64,000 bases of DNA from Nitratireductor sp. GTDB lineage: Bacteria > Pseudomonadota > Alphaproteobacteria > Rhizobiales > Rhizobiaceae. Under the pieces are notes generated by a model. The model did not search any database, was not told the DNA's origin, and worked only from the letters and a program-made list of their open reading frames with translations. The position numbers and the translations under genes are program-made. The stretch is from NCBI GenBank assembly GCA_020637805.1, contig JACKJU010000010.1, positions 97,092-161,091 on the forward strand, written 5' to 3'. Shown here piece by piece: positions 16,056 through 24,840 of this stretch (within the stretch, counting starts at the first letter, position 1; each line of letters begins with the position of its first letter).

Positions 16056-17147
16056 TCAACGGTAGGGATAGCCGGCCTTTTCCATGTTGGCTGCATACTT
16101 CTTGAACGCGGCGACGACCTTGCCGGCACGCGGGCTGGAGGCAGCAACCTCGTCCCAGAAGCCTTCGGCGTCCCTGACGACTTTCGCCCATTCGTCGGCC
16201 GGAAGCTGGGTCAGTTCCATCTTCTCGCCTTCGACGCGCAGTTTTGCCTCGCCACCCCAGTACCAGACATCGCGATAGTAGTGCGACTGGTCGATGGTGA
16301 TGCGGAACAGTTCCTGCAGATGCGGCGGCACCTTGTTCCAGCTTTCCGTGTTGGCGAAATAGCTGCCGAACCATGCACCGGTGATCGAGTTGCCAAGTGC
16401 ATATTTGCAGACGTCGGCCCAGCCAACTTCATAGGCTTCGGTGAAGCCGCACCATGCAACGCCGTCCAGTTCACCGGTCTGCATTGCCACTTCCACGTTG
16501 TCCCAGGGAATGGTGACCGGCACGAGGCCGTACTGGGCGAGGAACCGGCCTGCGGTCGGCACGCCGAACACGCGCAGGCCCTGCATGTCTGCAAGGCTGC
16601 GGATCGGCTTGTCCACGGTGAAGATGTGGAGCGGATCCCATGCGCCGGTCGAAAGCCAGGTCACATTGTCCACTTCCGAGTAGGCCTCTTCCCAGATCTC
16701 ATTCAGCCCGTAGTAGTTGAACAGGGCCGGAACATCGAGGCTGTAGCGTGTGGCAAACGGGAAGTAGCCGCCGAACACCGAAATGTCGACCGGAGACGCC
16801 ATCGTCGCCTCATCGGACTGCACGGCATCGAGCGTGCCGTTCTGCAGGGCGCGGAACAGGTCTGCCGTCGGCACCAGCTGGTCGGCATAGTAGAGCTCGA
16901 TTTCCATCTCGCCATTGGCCGCCTTGTTGAATGCCTCGATCTGCGGCTTGATCACGTGTGCGCCGAGCGGTGCACCGGAATAGGTTTGCAGACGCCACTT
17001 GATCGGGCCGTTCTGTGCATTCACATACGGGGCTGCAAGCGTCGAAGCTGCAGCTGCACCTGCGCCGATACCTGCCGTGCGCAGGAACTTCCTTCGCGAT
17101 GCCAGTATCTTTTCGGACGGGCTGTCCTTCTTGATGTCCTTGGTCAT
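16056..17147 (-). CDS. TRAP transporter substrate-binding protein, DctP family
   Basis: A 363-residue periplasmic binding protein. A twin-arginine signal is visible (SRRKFLRTAG, Arg-18 and Arg-19, then an alanine-rich core to about residue 44), so it is probably exported folded. The body has typical DctP segments: KWRLQTYSG, FGVPTAGRFL and the late DGVAWCGFTEAYEVGW. TRAP binding proteins usually hold an organic acid through a conserved Arg; the ligand cannot be read from this sequence. It is the last gene of a DeoR-dctQ-dctM-dctP operon and has a strong AAAGGAG ribosome site, fitting a need for excess protein. Confidence 0.88.
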   Translation of the reverse strand: MTKDIKKDSPSEKILASRRKFLRTAGIGAGAAAASTLAAPYVNAQNGPIKWRLQTYSGAPLGAHVIKPQIEAFNKAANGEMEIELYYADQLVPTADLFRALQNGTLDAVQSDEATMASPVDISVFGGYFPFATRYSLDVPALFNYYGLNEIWEEAYSEVDNVTWLSTGAWDPLHIFTVDKPIRSLADMQGLRVFGVPTAGRFLAQYGLVPVTIPWDNVEVAMQTGELDGVAWCGFTEAYEVGWADVCKYALGNSITGAWFGSYFANTESWNKVPPHLQELFRITIDQSHYYRDVWYWGGEAKLRVEGEKMELTQLPADEWAKVVRDAEGFWDEVAASSPRAGKVVAAFKKYAANMEKAGYPYR

Positions 17148-17184
17148 TAGGCACTCCTTTCTGGTTTGAATTGCCGCATTGTTG

Positions 17185-18522
17185 TCAGCCCCTGACGTTC
17201 ATGTGTTCTGGAAGCCAGAGGGCGAGTTGTGGGAACAGCATCACGAGCGCGATGGTCAGCGCCATCATGACGACGAAAGGCCAGATCGACTTGTAAATGT
17301 CGGCGAGCGATATCTCGTCGGGCGCAAGCGAGCGCATCAGGAACAGGTTGTAGCCGAAGGGCGGTGTGATGTAGGCGATCTGGCAGGTGATGGTGTAGAG
17401 AACGCCGAACCAGATGAGCTGGTTGTCGAAGCCGAGTTCGAGCGTCTTCACCAGCGGCACGTAGAGCGGTGCCACGATCACGAGCATCGCCGTATCGTCG
17501 AGGAACATGCCCATCACGATGAAGCTGACCTGCATCATTATGATGATCGCCCAGGGTGAGAGGTCCCACTGTTCGACGAAGATGTTCTCGATTGCCTTGA
17601 CGGCGCCAATGCCGTCGAACACTGCGCCGAAGGCAAGTGCAGCCAGGATCAGCCACAGGAACATGCAGGAGACGGCCAGCGTCTTCATCGATGTATCGCG
17701 GATGAGCTTCCAGGTGAAGCGGCGCTTCACGATGGCTGCCAGCGTGGCACAGGTGGCGCCGACGGCGGAGCTTTCGACGAGGCTGGTGTAGCCTGAGACA
17801 AAAAGACCCGTCATGAAGAAGAAGATCGCGAACGGAATGATGCCGGCGCGCGCCAGCGCCAGCTTTTCGCGGAACGGCATGTTCAGTTCCTCGTCGGCGA
17901 CGACGGGAGCAAGCTTCGGGTTCAGCGCCGAACGGGCGAGGATGTAGATGATGAACAGCCCGGCCATGATGAGCCCGGGTACCAGCCCTGCGAACCACAG
18001 CTTGGAGACCGGTTGGCGCGCGATCATGCCGAACAGGACGAGCACGACGGAGGGCGGAATGAGGATGCCGAGCGACGAACCGCCCTGCACCACGCCGGTG
18101 ATCAGCACCTTGTCGTAGCCGCGCCTAAGCATTTCCGGCAATGCGATGGTGGCGCCGATCGCCATGCCCGCGACCGAAAGACCGTTCATCGCCGATATGA
18201 TGACCATCAGGAAGATGGTGCCGACCGCAAGGCCGCCCCGGATTCGCCCGAACCATACGTGAAGCATCTTGTACAGGTCTTCCGCGATGCCCGATTCCGA
18301 CAGGATGTAGCCCATGTAGATGAACATCGGCAGGGTCAGCATCGGGTACCAGTTGAACAGCTTGAACACCTGGTTGAACGGCAACTCGATGGCGCCCTGC
18401 CCGTAGAGCATGAGCGCTGCACCGGAGGCGACGAAACCTATGGCCGCAAAAACCCGCTGCCCGGTGGTGAGCAATATCACCATCGACGCAAACATCAGCA
18501 GCGCGATCATTTCATAGCTCAT
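17185..18522 (-). CDS. TRAP transporter large permease, DctM family
   Basis: A 445-residue inner-membrane protein with about twelve hydrophobic segments, the ion-coupled transport subunit. Family signatures include YPMLTLPMFIYMGYILSESG, GASLGILIPPS-type GSSLGILIPPSVVLVL, and TPPFGYNLFLMRS near the C-terminus. Its ATG overlaps the stop of dctQ by four bases (ATGA), so the two are translationally coupled. It follows the small permease and precedes the binding-protein gene, the usual TRAP layout. Confidence 0.9.
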   Translation of the reverse strand: MSYEMIALLMFASMVILLTTGQRVFAAIGFVASGAALMLYGQGAIELPFNQVFKLFNWYPMLTLPMFIYMGYILSESGIAEDLYKMLHVWFGRIRGGLAVGTIFLMVIISAMNGLSVAGMAIGATIALPEMLRRGYDKVLITGVVQGGSSLGILIPPSVVLVLFGMIARQPVSKLWFAGLVPGLIMAGLFIIYILARSALNPKLAPVVADEELNMPFREKLALARAGIIPFAIFFFMTGLFVSGYTSLVESSAVGATCATLAAIVKRRFTWKLIRDTSMKTLAVSCMFLWLILAALAFGAVFDGIGAVKAIENIFVEQWDLSPWAIIIMMQVSFIVMGMFLDDTAMLVIVAPLYVPLVKTLELGFDNQLIWFGVLYTITCQIAYITPPFGYNLFLMRSLAPDEISLADIYKSIWPFVVMMALTIALVMLFPQLALWLPEHMNVRG

Positions 18523-19031
18523 TCGATGGTCTCCCCGCGCAGCGTTGCAATGTGCTTGAAGACCAGCGAAAAGGCCTGAAGCATCATGAGGACGAGGCAG
18601 ACCACCATCAGCGATTTGATCGGGATTACCGAGGGATTCCAGATTGAGAACCGGCGCTCATTGGTGGCGATGGCGTATTCAAGGCTTGAGATGCTGCCGA
18701 CCAGCATGACGCCCAGGAAGAAGATCAGGCATCCTATGGTGACCAGATCCATCTTTGCCTTGCCGCGCTCGGACAGGTTTCCGTAGAACAGGTCCATGCG
18801 CACATGCTCGTTGTTCTTCAGCGAAATCGGCCCGCCCATGAAGTAATAGGCGGCAAGGGTGAACTGGGTCAGTTCAATCGCCCAGTGGACCGGCATGTTG
18901 ATGACGTTGCGGGTGAATGCGTCGAACATCAGAACGCCACCCATGAAGAAGATCAGCGACGCGGCCAGGTAGCCGACATAGTCGGATATTGCGTCGATGA
19001 ACTTCACGTATTTGCGTATGGCCGTTTTCAC
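18519..19031 (-). CDS. TRAP transporter small permease, DctQ family
   Basis: A 170-residue protein with four hydrophobic segments, the small integral-membrane subunit of the TRAP carrier. Segments such as MFDAFTRNVINMPVHWAIELTQ, YFMGGPISLKNNEHVRMDLF and the C-terminal LMVVCLVLMMLQAFSL match DctQ. The start codon is GTG with GGGGG just upstream. It lies 43 bp after the DeoR-type regulator gene and overlaps dctM. Confidence 0.88.
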   Translation of the reverse strand: MKTAIRKYVKFIDAISDYVGYLAASLIFFMGGVLMFDAFTRNVINMPVHWAIELTQFTLAAYYFMGGPISLKNNEHVRMDLFYGNLSERGKAKMDLVTIGCLIFFLGVMLVGSISSLEYAIATNERRFSIWNPSVIPIKSLMVVCLVLMMLQAFSLVFKHIATLRGETIE

Positions 19032-19074
19032 TTCTGCCCCCGCTCATGCCCGACCGTGCAGGATTGCCCGCCTG

Positions 19075-19836
19075 CTACTGCCATATTTCCACTCCCCGTT
19101 GCTTGATCGCCGTGATGTCGGACCCGTTTGCCCGCGAATCCGTTATCAGAAGGTCGATCGCCTCGACCTCGCAAACCTTGAAGGCGGCGCGCCGCCCGAA
19201 CTTCGTGCTGTCAGCCAGAACGGTGAGGCTGTGGGAATTGTCGATCATCGCGCGGGCAACCTGCGCTTCCTCGTGGCTGGCATCCCATCCCCCGATGCTG
19301 GACGACATGGCGGCAACGGAAATGACCGCCCGGTCTGCCTGGTAGGTTGCGATCTGGGTCACTGTCTCCGGTCCCACTGTCTCGGCATTGTCGCCATGAA
19401 ATCGGCCGCCGAGCAGAAACACCTCTGCCGTCGAACCGCTGATAGCCAGTCTCTCTGCCAGTCTTGTTGAATTGGTCACGATCGTCAAACCCGGAATTGC
19501 GGCGAGGAACTCTGCAGCCGCCAGCGTGGTCGAGCCTGTATCGATGAAAAGGGTCTCGCCGGGGGTGACGGCCTTCGACAGGAGGCGGCCGATCCTGATT
19601 TTTGCGGGTGATTCGGTTGCCTGGCGCTCGTTGAAGCTGCCTTCGGCCACCATGAGACGCGGTCTGCGCGCGCCTCCGTGGATTTTCTGGGCTTTTCCGG
19701 TTTCGACCAGTTCCGCGAGATCGCGGCGGATCGTCTCGGTGGAAACATCGAAATCCCGTGCAAGTACCTCAACCGTAACCTCACCTTCGCGACGGATCCG
19801 CTCTTCGATCAGTTGCTGTCTCTCGTGAGGCTTCAT
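19075..19836 (-). CDS. DeoR/GlpR-family transcriptional regulator, first gene of the TRAP operon
   Basis: A 253-residue regulator. The N-terminal DeoR helix-turn-helix is clear (VEVLARDFDVSTETIRRDLAELV, about residues 23-45) and is followed by the HGGA turn. The C-terminal sugar-phosphate sensor domain shows FIDTGSTTLAAAE and the late VLADSTKFGRRA. Such proteins respond to phosphorylated intermediates, for example a polyol phosphate made by the kinase at 22617. It is transcribed with the TRAP genes and is divergent from the dehydrogenase/kinase operon, so it probably controls both. The ATG at 19836 is preferred to a TTG at 19857. Confidence 0.88.
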   Translation of the reverse strand: MKPHERQQLIEERIRREGEVTVEVLARDFDVSTETIRRDLAELVETGKAQKIHGGARRPRLMVAEGSFNERQATESPAKIRIGRLLSKAVTPGETLFIDTGSTTLAAAEFLAAIPGLTIVTNSTRLAERLAISGSTAEVFLLGGRFHGDNAETVGPETVTQIATYQADRAVISVAAMSSSIGGWDASHEEAQVARAMIDNSHSLTVLADSTKFGRRAAFKVCEVEAIDLLITDSRANGSDITAIKQRGVEIWQ

Positions 19837-19880
19837 TGTTGGTCTGCAAATTTCCAATGGTCAACCCTGAAGGAGCCACG

Positions 19881-19909
19881 TTGACAAGAAATGACCAAAC
19901 AGTCAATAT
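19881..19909 (+). promoter_or_regulatory. Promoter of the flavoprotein/kinase operon with a possible operator
   Basis: Consensus TTGACA (19881-19886), a 17-base spacer and CAATAT (19904-19909), about 36 bases before the first gene. The same stretch forms inverted half-sites TTGAC (19881-19885) and GTCAA (19902-19906), with TGAC/GTCA nested inside, so a repressor such as the divergent DeoR protein could overlay it. Confidence 0.65.
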
Positions 19910-19944
19910 CTGATCAAAGCCACAATAAGATGTAATGGACGATC

Positions 19945-21360
19945 ATGAACGCTGACCGGGAAAACGTATTCGACGTTGCCGTGATTGGCGCGGGCGTTGT
20001 CGGCTGCGCAATTGCCAGGCGGTTCACGCTCGACGGTGCACGCGTAGTGGTCGTTGAAAAGGCTGCCGATGTTCTCGACGGGGCGTCCAAGGGCAACAGC
20101 GCCATTCTCCACACCGGCTTCGATGCGCCTGAAGGCTCTGTCGAGGTCCGGTGCATGAAGGAAGGATATCGCCTTTACCGTGAGATTCGCCAGAGGCTGA
20201 ACCTGCCGCTCATCGAAAGCGGTGCGCTGGTACTCGCCTGGAACAGGGAACAACTGTCCGAACTGCCCTCCCTGATGGAGCGGGCGCATGCCAACGGGGT
20301 AACCGATGTCGAGGAACTCTCAAGGGCGCAGATTCTGAAACTCGAACCCAACCTGTCTGAGCAGGTCATGGGCGGTTTCCGGGTGCCGGGCGAATCCCTG
20401 ATCGATCCCTGGAGTTCCGCGCATGCCTATCTCCTGCAGGCGCTTGAAAACGGTGCCGAGCTTCGCCGCAATAGCGAAGTCACTGGCGGCAGCTTCAGCA
20501 ACGGACGTTGGCGCATCGAGACAACGGGTGGTGCAATCGAGGCGGGGACCGTTGTCAATGCGGCCGGTCTCTTCGGCGACGTGGTGGACCAGCGTCTGAC
20601 CGGAAAGAGCTGGTATCAAATCCGCCCGCGCAAGGGCCAGTTTGTTGTCTATGACAAGCCGGCTGCGGCACTCGCGGACCATATTCTGCTTCCCGTGCCG
20701 ACTAAGACCACGAAGGGTATCGTGGTCTGTCGCACCGCCTTCGGAAATCTCCTGGTAGGCCCCACAGCGGAGGAGCAGGAAGACCGCAATCACGCCCTGC
20801 TTGACCGTGAAACCATGCTCGGCCTGATTGCCAAGGGGGAGGAGGTAATTCCGGCCCTTCGCAGCCATGAAGTGACGGCAATCTATGCCGGCCTGCGCCC
20901 GGCCACGGAAGAAAAGGATTACCGGATACGTAGCGACCTTGCGGAAAACTACATCTGCGTGGGCGGCATCCGATCCACCGGGCTTTCCGCAGCCTTGGGA
21001 ATTGCAGACCATGTCGCTGAAATTTCAGGCCGTGAGGCAAGACCGCTGGCTGACCCCGTCTGGCCGCAAATGCCCATGCTCTGCGAATACGAAAGCCGTG
21101 ACTGGCAGGAGGCGGGCAATGGCGGCGTCGTTTGCCTGTGCGAACTGGTCACGCGGCGAGAAATAGAAAATGCGATGACCGGACCGCTCGCTGCCGGTTC
21201 GATGGGTGGATTGAAACGAAGAACAAGGGTGACGATGGGCCGTTGCCAGGGGTTCCACTGCTCCGCCGAACTTGCACGCATGACGGAAGGCAGGCTCGGT
21301 CAGCCCATGCTTGCGCAGACATGCGGGAAAAAGACAGGCAGGGAGAAGACGTCCCAATGA
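19945..21360 (+). CDS. GlpA-like FAD-dependent dehydrogenase with Bfd-type [2Fe-2S] domain
   Basis: A 471-residue flavoprotein of the glycerol-3-phosphate dehydrogenase/LhgO group. The FAD-binding GAGVVG glycines are at residues 15-20. A DAO-type domain follows to about residue 370. A small C-terminal domain holds Cys-397, Cys-399, Cys-434 and Cys-439 in the C-x-C...C-x4-C pattern of the Bfd-like [2Fe-2S] module. This resembles the catalytic subunit of multi-subunit (GlpA-type) G3P dehydrogenases, unlike aerobic GlpD, and overlaps the next flavoprotein gene by four bases. Substrate is probably glycerol 3-phosphate or a related polyol phosphate. Confidence 0.8.
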   Translation: MNADRENVFDVAVIGAGVVGCAIARRFTLDGARVVVVEKAADVLDGASKGNSAILHTGFDAPEGSVEVRCMKEGYRLYREIRQRLNLPLIESGALVLAWNREQLSELPSLMERAHANGVTDVEELSRAQILKLEPNLSEQVMGGFRVPGESLIDPWSSAHAYLLQALENGAELRRNSEVTGGSFSNGRWRIETTGGAIEAGTVVNAAGLFGDVVDQRLTGKSWYQIRPRKGQFVVYDKPAAALADHILLPVPTKTTKGIVVCRTAFGNLLVGPTAEEQEDRNHALLDRETMLGLIAKGEEVIPALRSHEVTAIYAGLRPATEEKDYRIRSDLAENYICVGGIRSTGLSAALGIADHVAEISGREARPLADPVWPQMPMLCEYESRDWQEAGNGGVVCLCELVTRREIENAMTGPLAAGSMGGLKRRTRVTMGRCQGFHCSAELARMTEGRLGQPMLAQTCGKKTGREKTSQ

Positions 21361-22616
21361 ACGCGGCCAGCGATACCGGAAAGGGGCCTCAGGCCGAACG
21401 GGCCGATGTCGTCATTGTCGGTGGCGGGCCGGCCGGTCTTTCCGCTGCAAGGGAATTGCGCCGCCTAGGCGCCGGAACGGTGATCATACTGGAACGGGAT
21501 AGAGAGGCCGGTGGAATTCCGCGTCATTGCGGGCACTATCCTTTCGGCATGCGCGAGTTCAAGCGCGTACTCAGGGGGCCTGACTATGCCAGGCGGCTGG
21601 TGGGAGCGGCCAGAAAGGCTGGCGCGGATATCCGCACCCAATCCACGGTGACCGCAATCGGGAGGCAGGGCCGCGTGGAATACACCACGCCGGAGGGCCC
21701 GATGGTGCTGCAGGCACGCGCAGTGCTTCTGGCGACAGGAGTGCGCGAAACAAGCCGTGCTTCGCGGCTGATCGGCGGCGAGAAACCCGGCGGCATCCTT
21801 CCTACGGGAGCATTGCAGGGCATCGTCTATCTCAACGGAGAGCGCCCGTTTTCCCGCCCCGTGATCCTGGGTTCCGAACTGGTAGCCTTCTCGGCGCTGA
21901 TGACCTGCCGCCATGCAGGGATCCGGCCAGTGGCCATGGTTGAGCCTGGCGTTCGCCCCAGTGCCTTCTCGCTTTCCCGTTTGCTGCCTTTGGCAATGGG
22001 AGTTCCCTACCTTTCCGGCACTGCCGTGCAAGCGGTTCTTGGCCGCGAGCGCGTGGAAGAGGTGGTCATTTTGCATGACGGCGATACGAGCTCGATTGTC
22101 GCCGACGGGATCATCGTGAGCGGCGGGTTCCGCCCGGAAGCGACGGTGGCGGTCACAAGTGGTCTTGCGGTAGATCCCGGAAGCAGGGGCCCTCAGATCG
22201 ACCAGTTCGGGCGGATTGAAGATTCGGTCTGTTTCGCGACCGGCAATGTTCTGCGCGGTGTCGAGACGTCGGGCTGGTGCTGGAGCGAGGGACGCAGGGT
22301 CGCCCATGCCATTGTTGCCGCGATTCGCGGGCAACTGCCTGAGGACAACGGCACCACCGTCCAAATCGGCGAAGGCCCGATAACGCTTGCCGTTCCCGCG
22401 CGGCTGTCGAATGGTTCAGACGCAGTTCCGGCGCATACCCATCTTCAGATGAGACTGGACCGACCGGCACGGGGTGTGGTGCAATTGATGCAGGCGGGCA
22501 AGGTGATTGCGAGCAGGTCTGTCAACAGCCTGCCTGACCGCCGGATCCTGCTGCGCCTGCCCGGAAATATGTCGCCGACAAACGGGGCATTCGAACTGGT
22601 CTTTCGCGAGGCATAG
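21357..22616 (+). CDS. FAD/NAD(P)-binding oxidoreductase, partner subunit of the GlpA-like dehydrogenase
   Basis: A 419-residue flavoprotein of the pyridine nucleotide-disulfide oxidoreductase fold. The GGGPAG FAD motif lies at about residues 22-27, LLATGVRE at about 123-130, and FATGNVLRG in the second FAD contact. A 90-residue C-terminal extension after about residue 325 has no motif I recognise. It starts at the ATG overlapping the previous stop (ATGA). Paired GlpA-like and NADH-oxidase-like flavoproteins beside a glycerol kinase occur in thermophiles and Clostridia, where a DUF1667 protein usually completes the set; no such gene is here. Confidence 0.72.
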   Translation: MNAASDTGKGPQAERADVVIVGGGPAGLSAARELRRLGAGTVIILERDREAGGIPRHCGHYPFGMREFKRVLRGPDYARRLVGAARKAGADIRTQSTVTAIGRQGRVEYTTPEGPMVLQARAVLLATGVRETSRASRLIGGEKPGGILPTGALQGIVYLNGERPFSRPVILGSELVAFSALMTCRHAGIRPVAMVEPGVRPSAFSLSRLLPLAMGVPYLSGTAVQAVLGRERVEEVVILHDGDTSSIVADGIIVSGGFRPEATVAVTSGLAVDPGSRGPQIDQFGRIEDSVCFATGNVLRGVETSGWCWSEGRRVAHAIVAAIRGQLPEDNGTTVQIGEGPITLAVPARLSNGSDAVPAHTHLQMRLDRPARGVVQLMQAGKVIASRSVNSLPDRRILLRLPGNMSPTNGAFELVFREA

Positions 22617-24035
22617 ATGACGATACTGGCAATCGATCAGGGCACGACGAGCAGCCGCGCGCTGCATCTCTCCGATGACGGAAAACTGGTGAAATCCTGT
22701 GCGGTCGAACACCGGCAATATTATCCCGCACCCGGACATGTCGAGCACGACCCCGTCGAATTGCTGGCAAACGTCATGAAGTGCATTCACTCGGTCGAAG
22801 ACCTGGATGCGGTGGCGCTGGCAAATCAGGGCGAAAGCTGCTTTGCCTGGGATGGACGCGACGGAAGGCCGGTCAGCCCGGTGATCGTCTGGCAGGATGA
22901 CCGCACGGCTCCGGTTACATCGCAAATGCAGTCTGACGGATTGGCATCTGAAGTGATGCAGCGCGCAGGATTGCCGCTCGACCCGTATTTCTCCGCCTCC
23001 AAGCTCGGCTGGATACTCAACAACATTCCCGAAGCCGCAACGCTTGCTGAAAGCGGTCACCTGCGCCTCGGTACGACGGATGCCTGGTTCCGTGACCGGC
23101 TTACAGGACGTTTTGAAACGGATATTGCGACCGCCTCGCGCACGTCCCTTATGAACATCGAAACCGGCGAATGGGATGCCGAGTTGTGCCGCATGTTCGG
23201 CGTGCCCATGGACGCGCTTCCCGGTATCGGCCCCACTTCCGGCAACCTTGGCGATCTGCCGGGTGGCGTCAGGCTGGCGGCGAGCATCGTTGACCAGCAG
23301 GCGGCGTTGTACGGCCATGGCTGCCGGGCGCCGGGAGACGCGAAGATCACGTTTGGAACCGGCGCGTTCGCGCAATGCGTGACGCAGGGCCTCGTCCGGA
23401 TCGCCTCGCCAGGTCCGTTGCCGACCGTGGCATGGCAGGCAGAGGGAAAGCCCGTAACCTACGCCCTGGATGGCGCGGTCTATGTGGCGGCGGCTGCGGT
23501 GAACTGGGTTCGCGAACTCGGCCTCTTTGCGTCTTATGAGGAAATCGCAGCTTTTTCGGGTGAAGCGGCAATCGACCGCGGCATTGTCTTCGTTCCGGCG
23601 CTTGCCGGGCTTGGCTGTCCGCATTGGGACAGGAAGGCGAGGGGAAGCTGGCTTGGGCTGGAATTGTCATCCAGCCGCTCCGATCTAGTACAGGCCGTGC
23701 TCGAAGGCATCGCGATGCGCTGCAGGGAGGTGATCGTTGCGATGGAGGAGGTGCAACCGTTTGCGGGGGGCATTTCCATCGACGGCGGCATGTCGAACAA
23801 TGCCTATTTCACCGCTTTCCTTGCCGGCATCCTTGGCCGCGATGTCCGAATATCCGCCGAGGCCGAGCTGACGGCTGCCGGGCTCCTGATGATGGCATTC
23901 GAGACCGCAGGCCGCGATATGTCGGATTTCGGCTCGGCGGAGACAATCGGCGGCAAGGATGACGGCAAGGCACAGGACCGCATTGCTGTCTTTGATGCCG
24001 CCCGCCGTGCGGTCGAGCAATTCGCGCAACGCTGA
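22617..24035 (+). CDS. FGGY-family carbohydrate kinase, glycerol-kinase-like with altered substrate site
   Basis: A 472-residue FGGY kinase starting directly after the upstream stop codon. It aligns throughout with glycerol kinase: IDQGTTSSRAL at residues 6-16, VEHDP, VIVWQDDRT, LDPYFSASK and VDQQAALYG, which keep the equivalents of the Trp, Tyr and Asp that line the glycerol pocket. The NQRET motif is NQGES here: the arginine that hydrogen-bonds glycerol is Gly-72, while Glu-73 is kept. The window's other kinase (32854) has the intact motif. The substrate is therefore probably a different polyol or a ketose, or the enzyme is a weak glycerol kinase. Confidence 0.82.
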   Translation: MTILAIDQGTTSSRALHLSDDGKLVKSCAVEHRQYYPAPGHVEHDPVELLANVMKCIHSVEDLDAVALANQGESCFAWDGRDGRPVSPVIVWQDDRTAPVTSQMQSDGLASEVMQRAGLPLDPYFSASKLGWILNNIPEAATLAESGHLRLGTTDAWFRDRLTGRFETDIATASRTSLMNIETGEWDAELCRMFGVPMDALPGIGPTSGNLGDLPGGVRLAASIVDQQAALYGHGCRAPGDAKITFGTGAFAQCVTQGLVRIASPGPLPTVAWQAEGKPVTYALDGAVYVAAAAVNWVRELGLFASYEEIAAFSGEAAIDRGIVFVPALAGLGCPHWDRKARGSWLGLELSSSRSDLVQAVLEGIAMRCREVIVAMEEVQPFAGGISIDGGMSNNAYFTAFLAGILGRDVRISAEAELTAAGLLMMAFETAGRDMSDFGSAETIGGKDDGKAQDRIAVFDAARRAVEQFAQR

Positions 24036-24059
24036 AGACAGCGGCAAGACAATTGCTGG

Positions 24060-24830
24060 TCAGGCGATGATGACCTTGGTATTCCACTCGTTGCACTTGC
24101 GCGCGAGTTCCGGAACCAGCGGTTCGTCGATATAGACCGCGTCGAGTTCGGAAAAGGAGGCGATGCGCACTGGTGCGGAGCGCTCGAACTTGGAATGGTC
24201 GGTTACCAAGAACACCTTGCGCGCATGCCGGATGATCGATTTTGAGACGCGGACCTCGCGCAGGTCGAAGTCCAGCAGGTCACCCTCCTCGTCCAGCGCA
24301 GACGCACCGATGATCGCGATATCGACCTTGAACTGCTCGATCATCTGGGTGGCGAGATCCCCGACCAGGCCACCGTCGGTGCGCCGCAGGGTGCCGCCCG
24401 ACACGATGATCTCGCAGCTTTCGTTCGCGGCGAGAATGTTTGCGACGTTCATGTTGTTTGTCACAACCGTCAGGTTGGAGTGGTTGAGCAATTCGCGCGC
24501 CACGGCTTCTGTCGTCGTGCCAATATTGATGAACAGGGACACGTCGTCTGGAACATCGCGTGCCACGCGCTTGGCGATCCGCTCCTTTGCCTCGGAAAAC
24601 AGGTTTCGGCGCTCTTCGTATTGAATGTTGGTGACGCCGCTGCGGATGACCGCCCCGCCATGGACACGGCTAATCTTGCCCTCATCTTCCAATTCGCCCA
24701 GGTCACGCCGGATGGTTTGCACGGTGACGCCGAAATGGTCGGCGAGTTCATCCACCGTCGCCTTTCCCTCAAGCCTCATGAGCGTGATGATTTCACCCTT
24801 GCGAAGGCTCACAGCGTTCCTCCCGGCCAT
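24060..24830 (-). CDS. glpR: Glycerol regulon repressor, DeoR family
   Basis: A 256-residue DeoR-type repressor: helix-turn-helix VDELADHFGVTVQTIRRDLGEL at about residues 26-47, the HGGAV turn, FINIGTTTEAVARELL and a late FLVTDHSKFERSAPVRIAS. It is divergent from glpD and matches the GlpR that senses glycerol 3-phosphate. The 250-bp gap to glpD is rich in CGAA/TTCG half-sites, like GlpR operators, including an inverted pair just upstream of its own start, which suggests autoregulation. It converges with the kinase gene at 24035. Confidence 0.85.
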   Translation of the reverse strand: MAGRNAVSLRKGEIITLMRLEGKATVDELADHFGVTVQTIRRDLGELEDEGKISRVHGGAVIRSGVTNIQYEERRNLFSEAKERIAKRVARDVPDDVSLFINIGTTTEAVARELLNHSNLTVVTNNMNVANILAANESCEIIVSGGTLRRTDGGLVGDLATQMIEQFKVDIAIIGASALDEEGDLLDFDLREVRVSKSIIRHARKVFLVTDHSKFERSAPVRIASFSELDAVYIDEPLVPELARKCNEWNTKVIIA

Positions 24831-24840
24831 TTTCCATTGT

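Noticed and set aside
21132..21356. 75-residue N-terminal extension of the second flavoprotein
   Set aside because: It overlaps the coding end of the GlpA-like gene in another frame; the ATG at 21357 in the ATGA overlap fits the FAD motif position.
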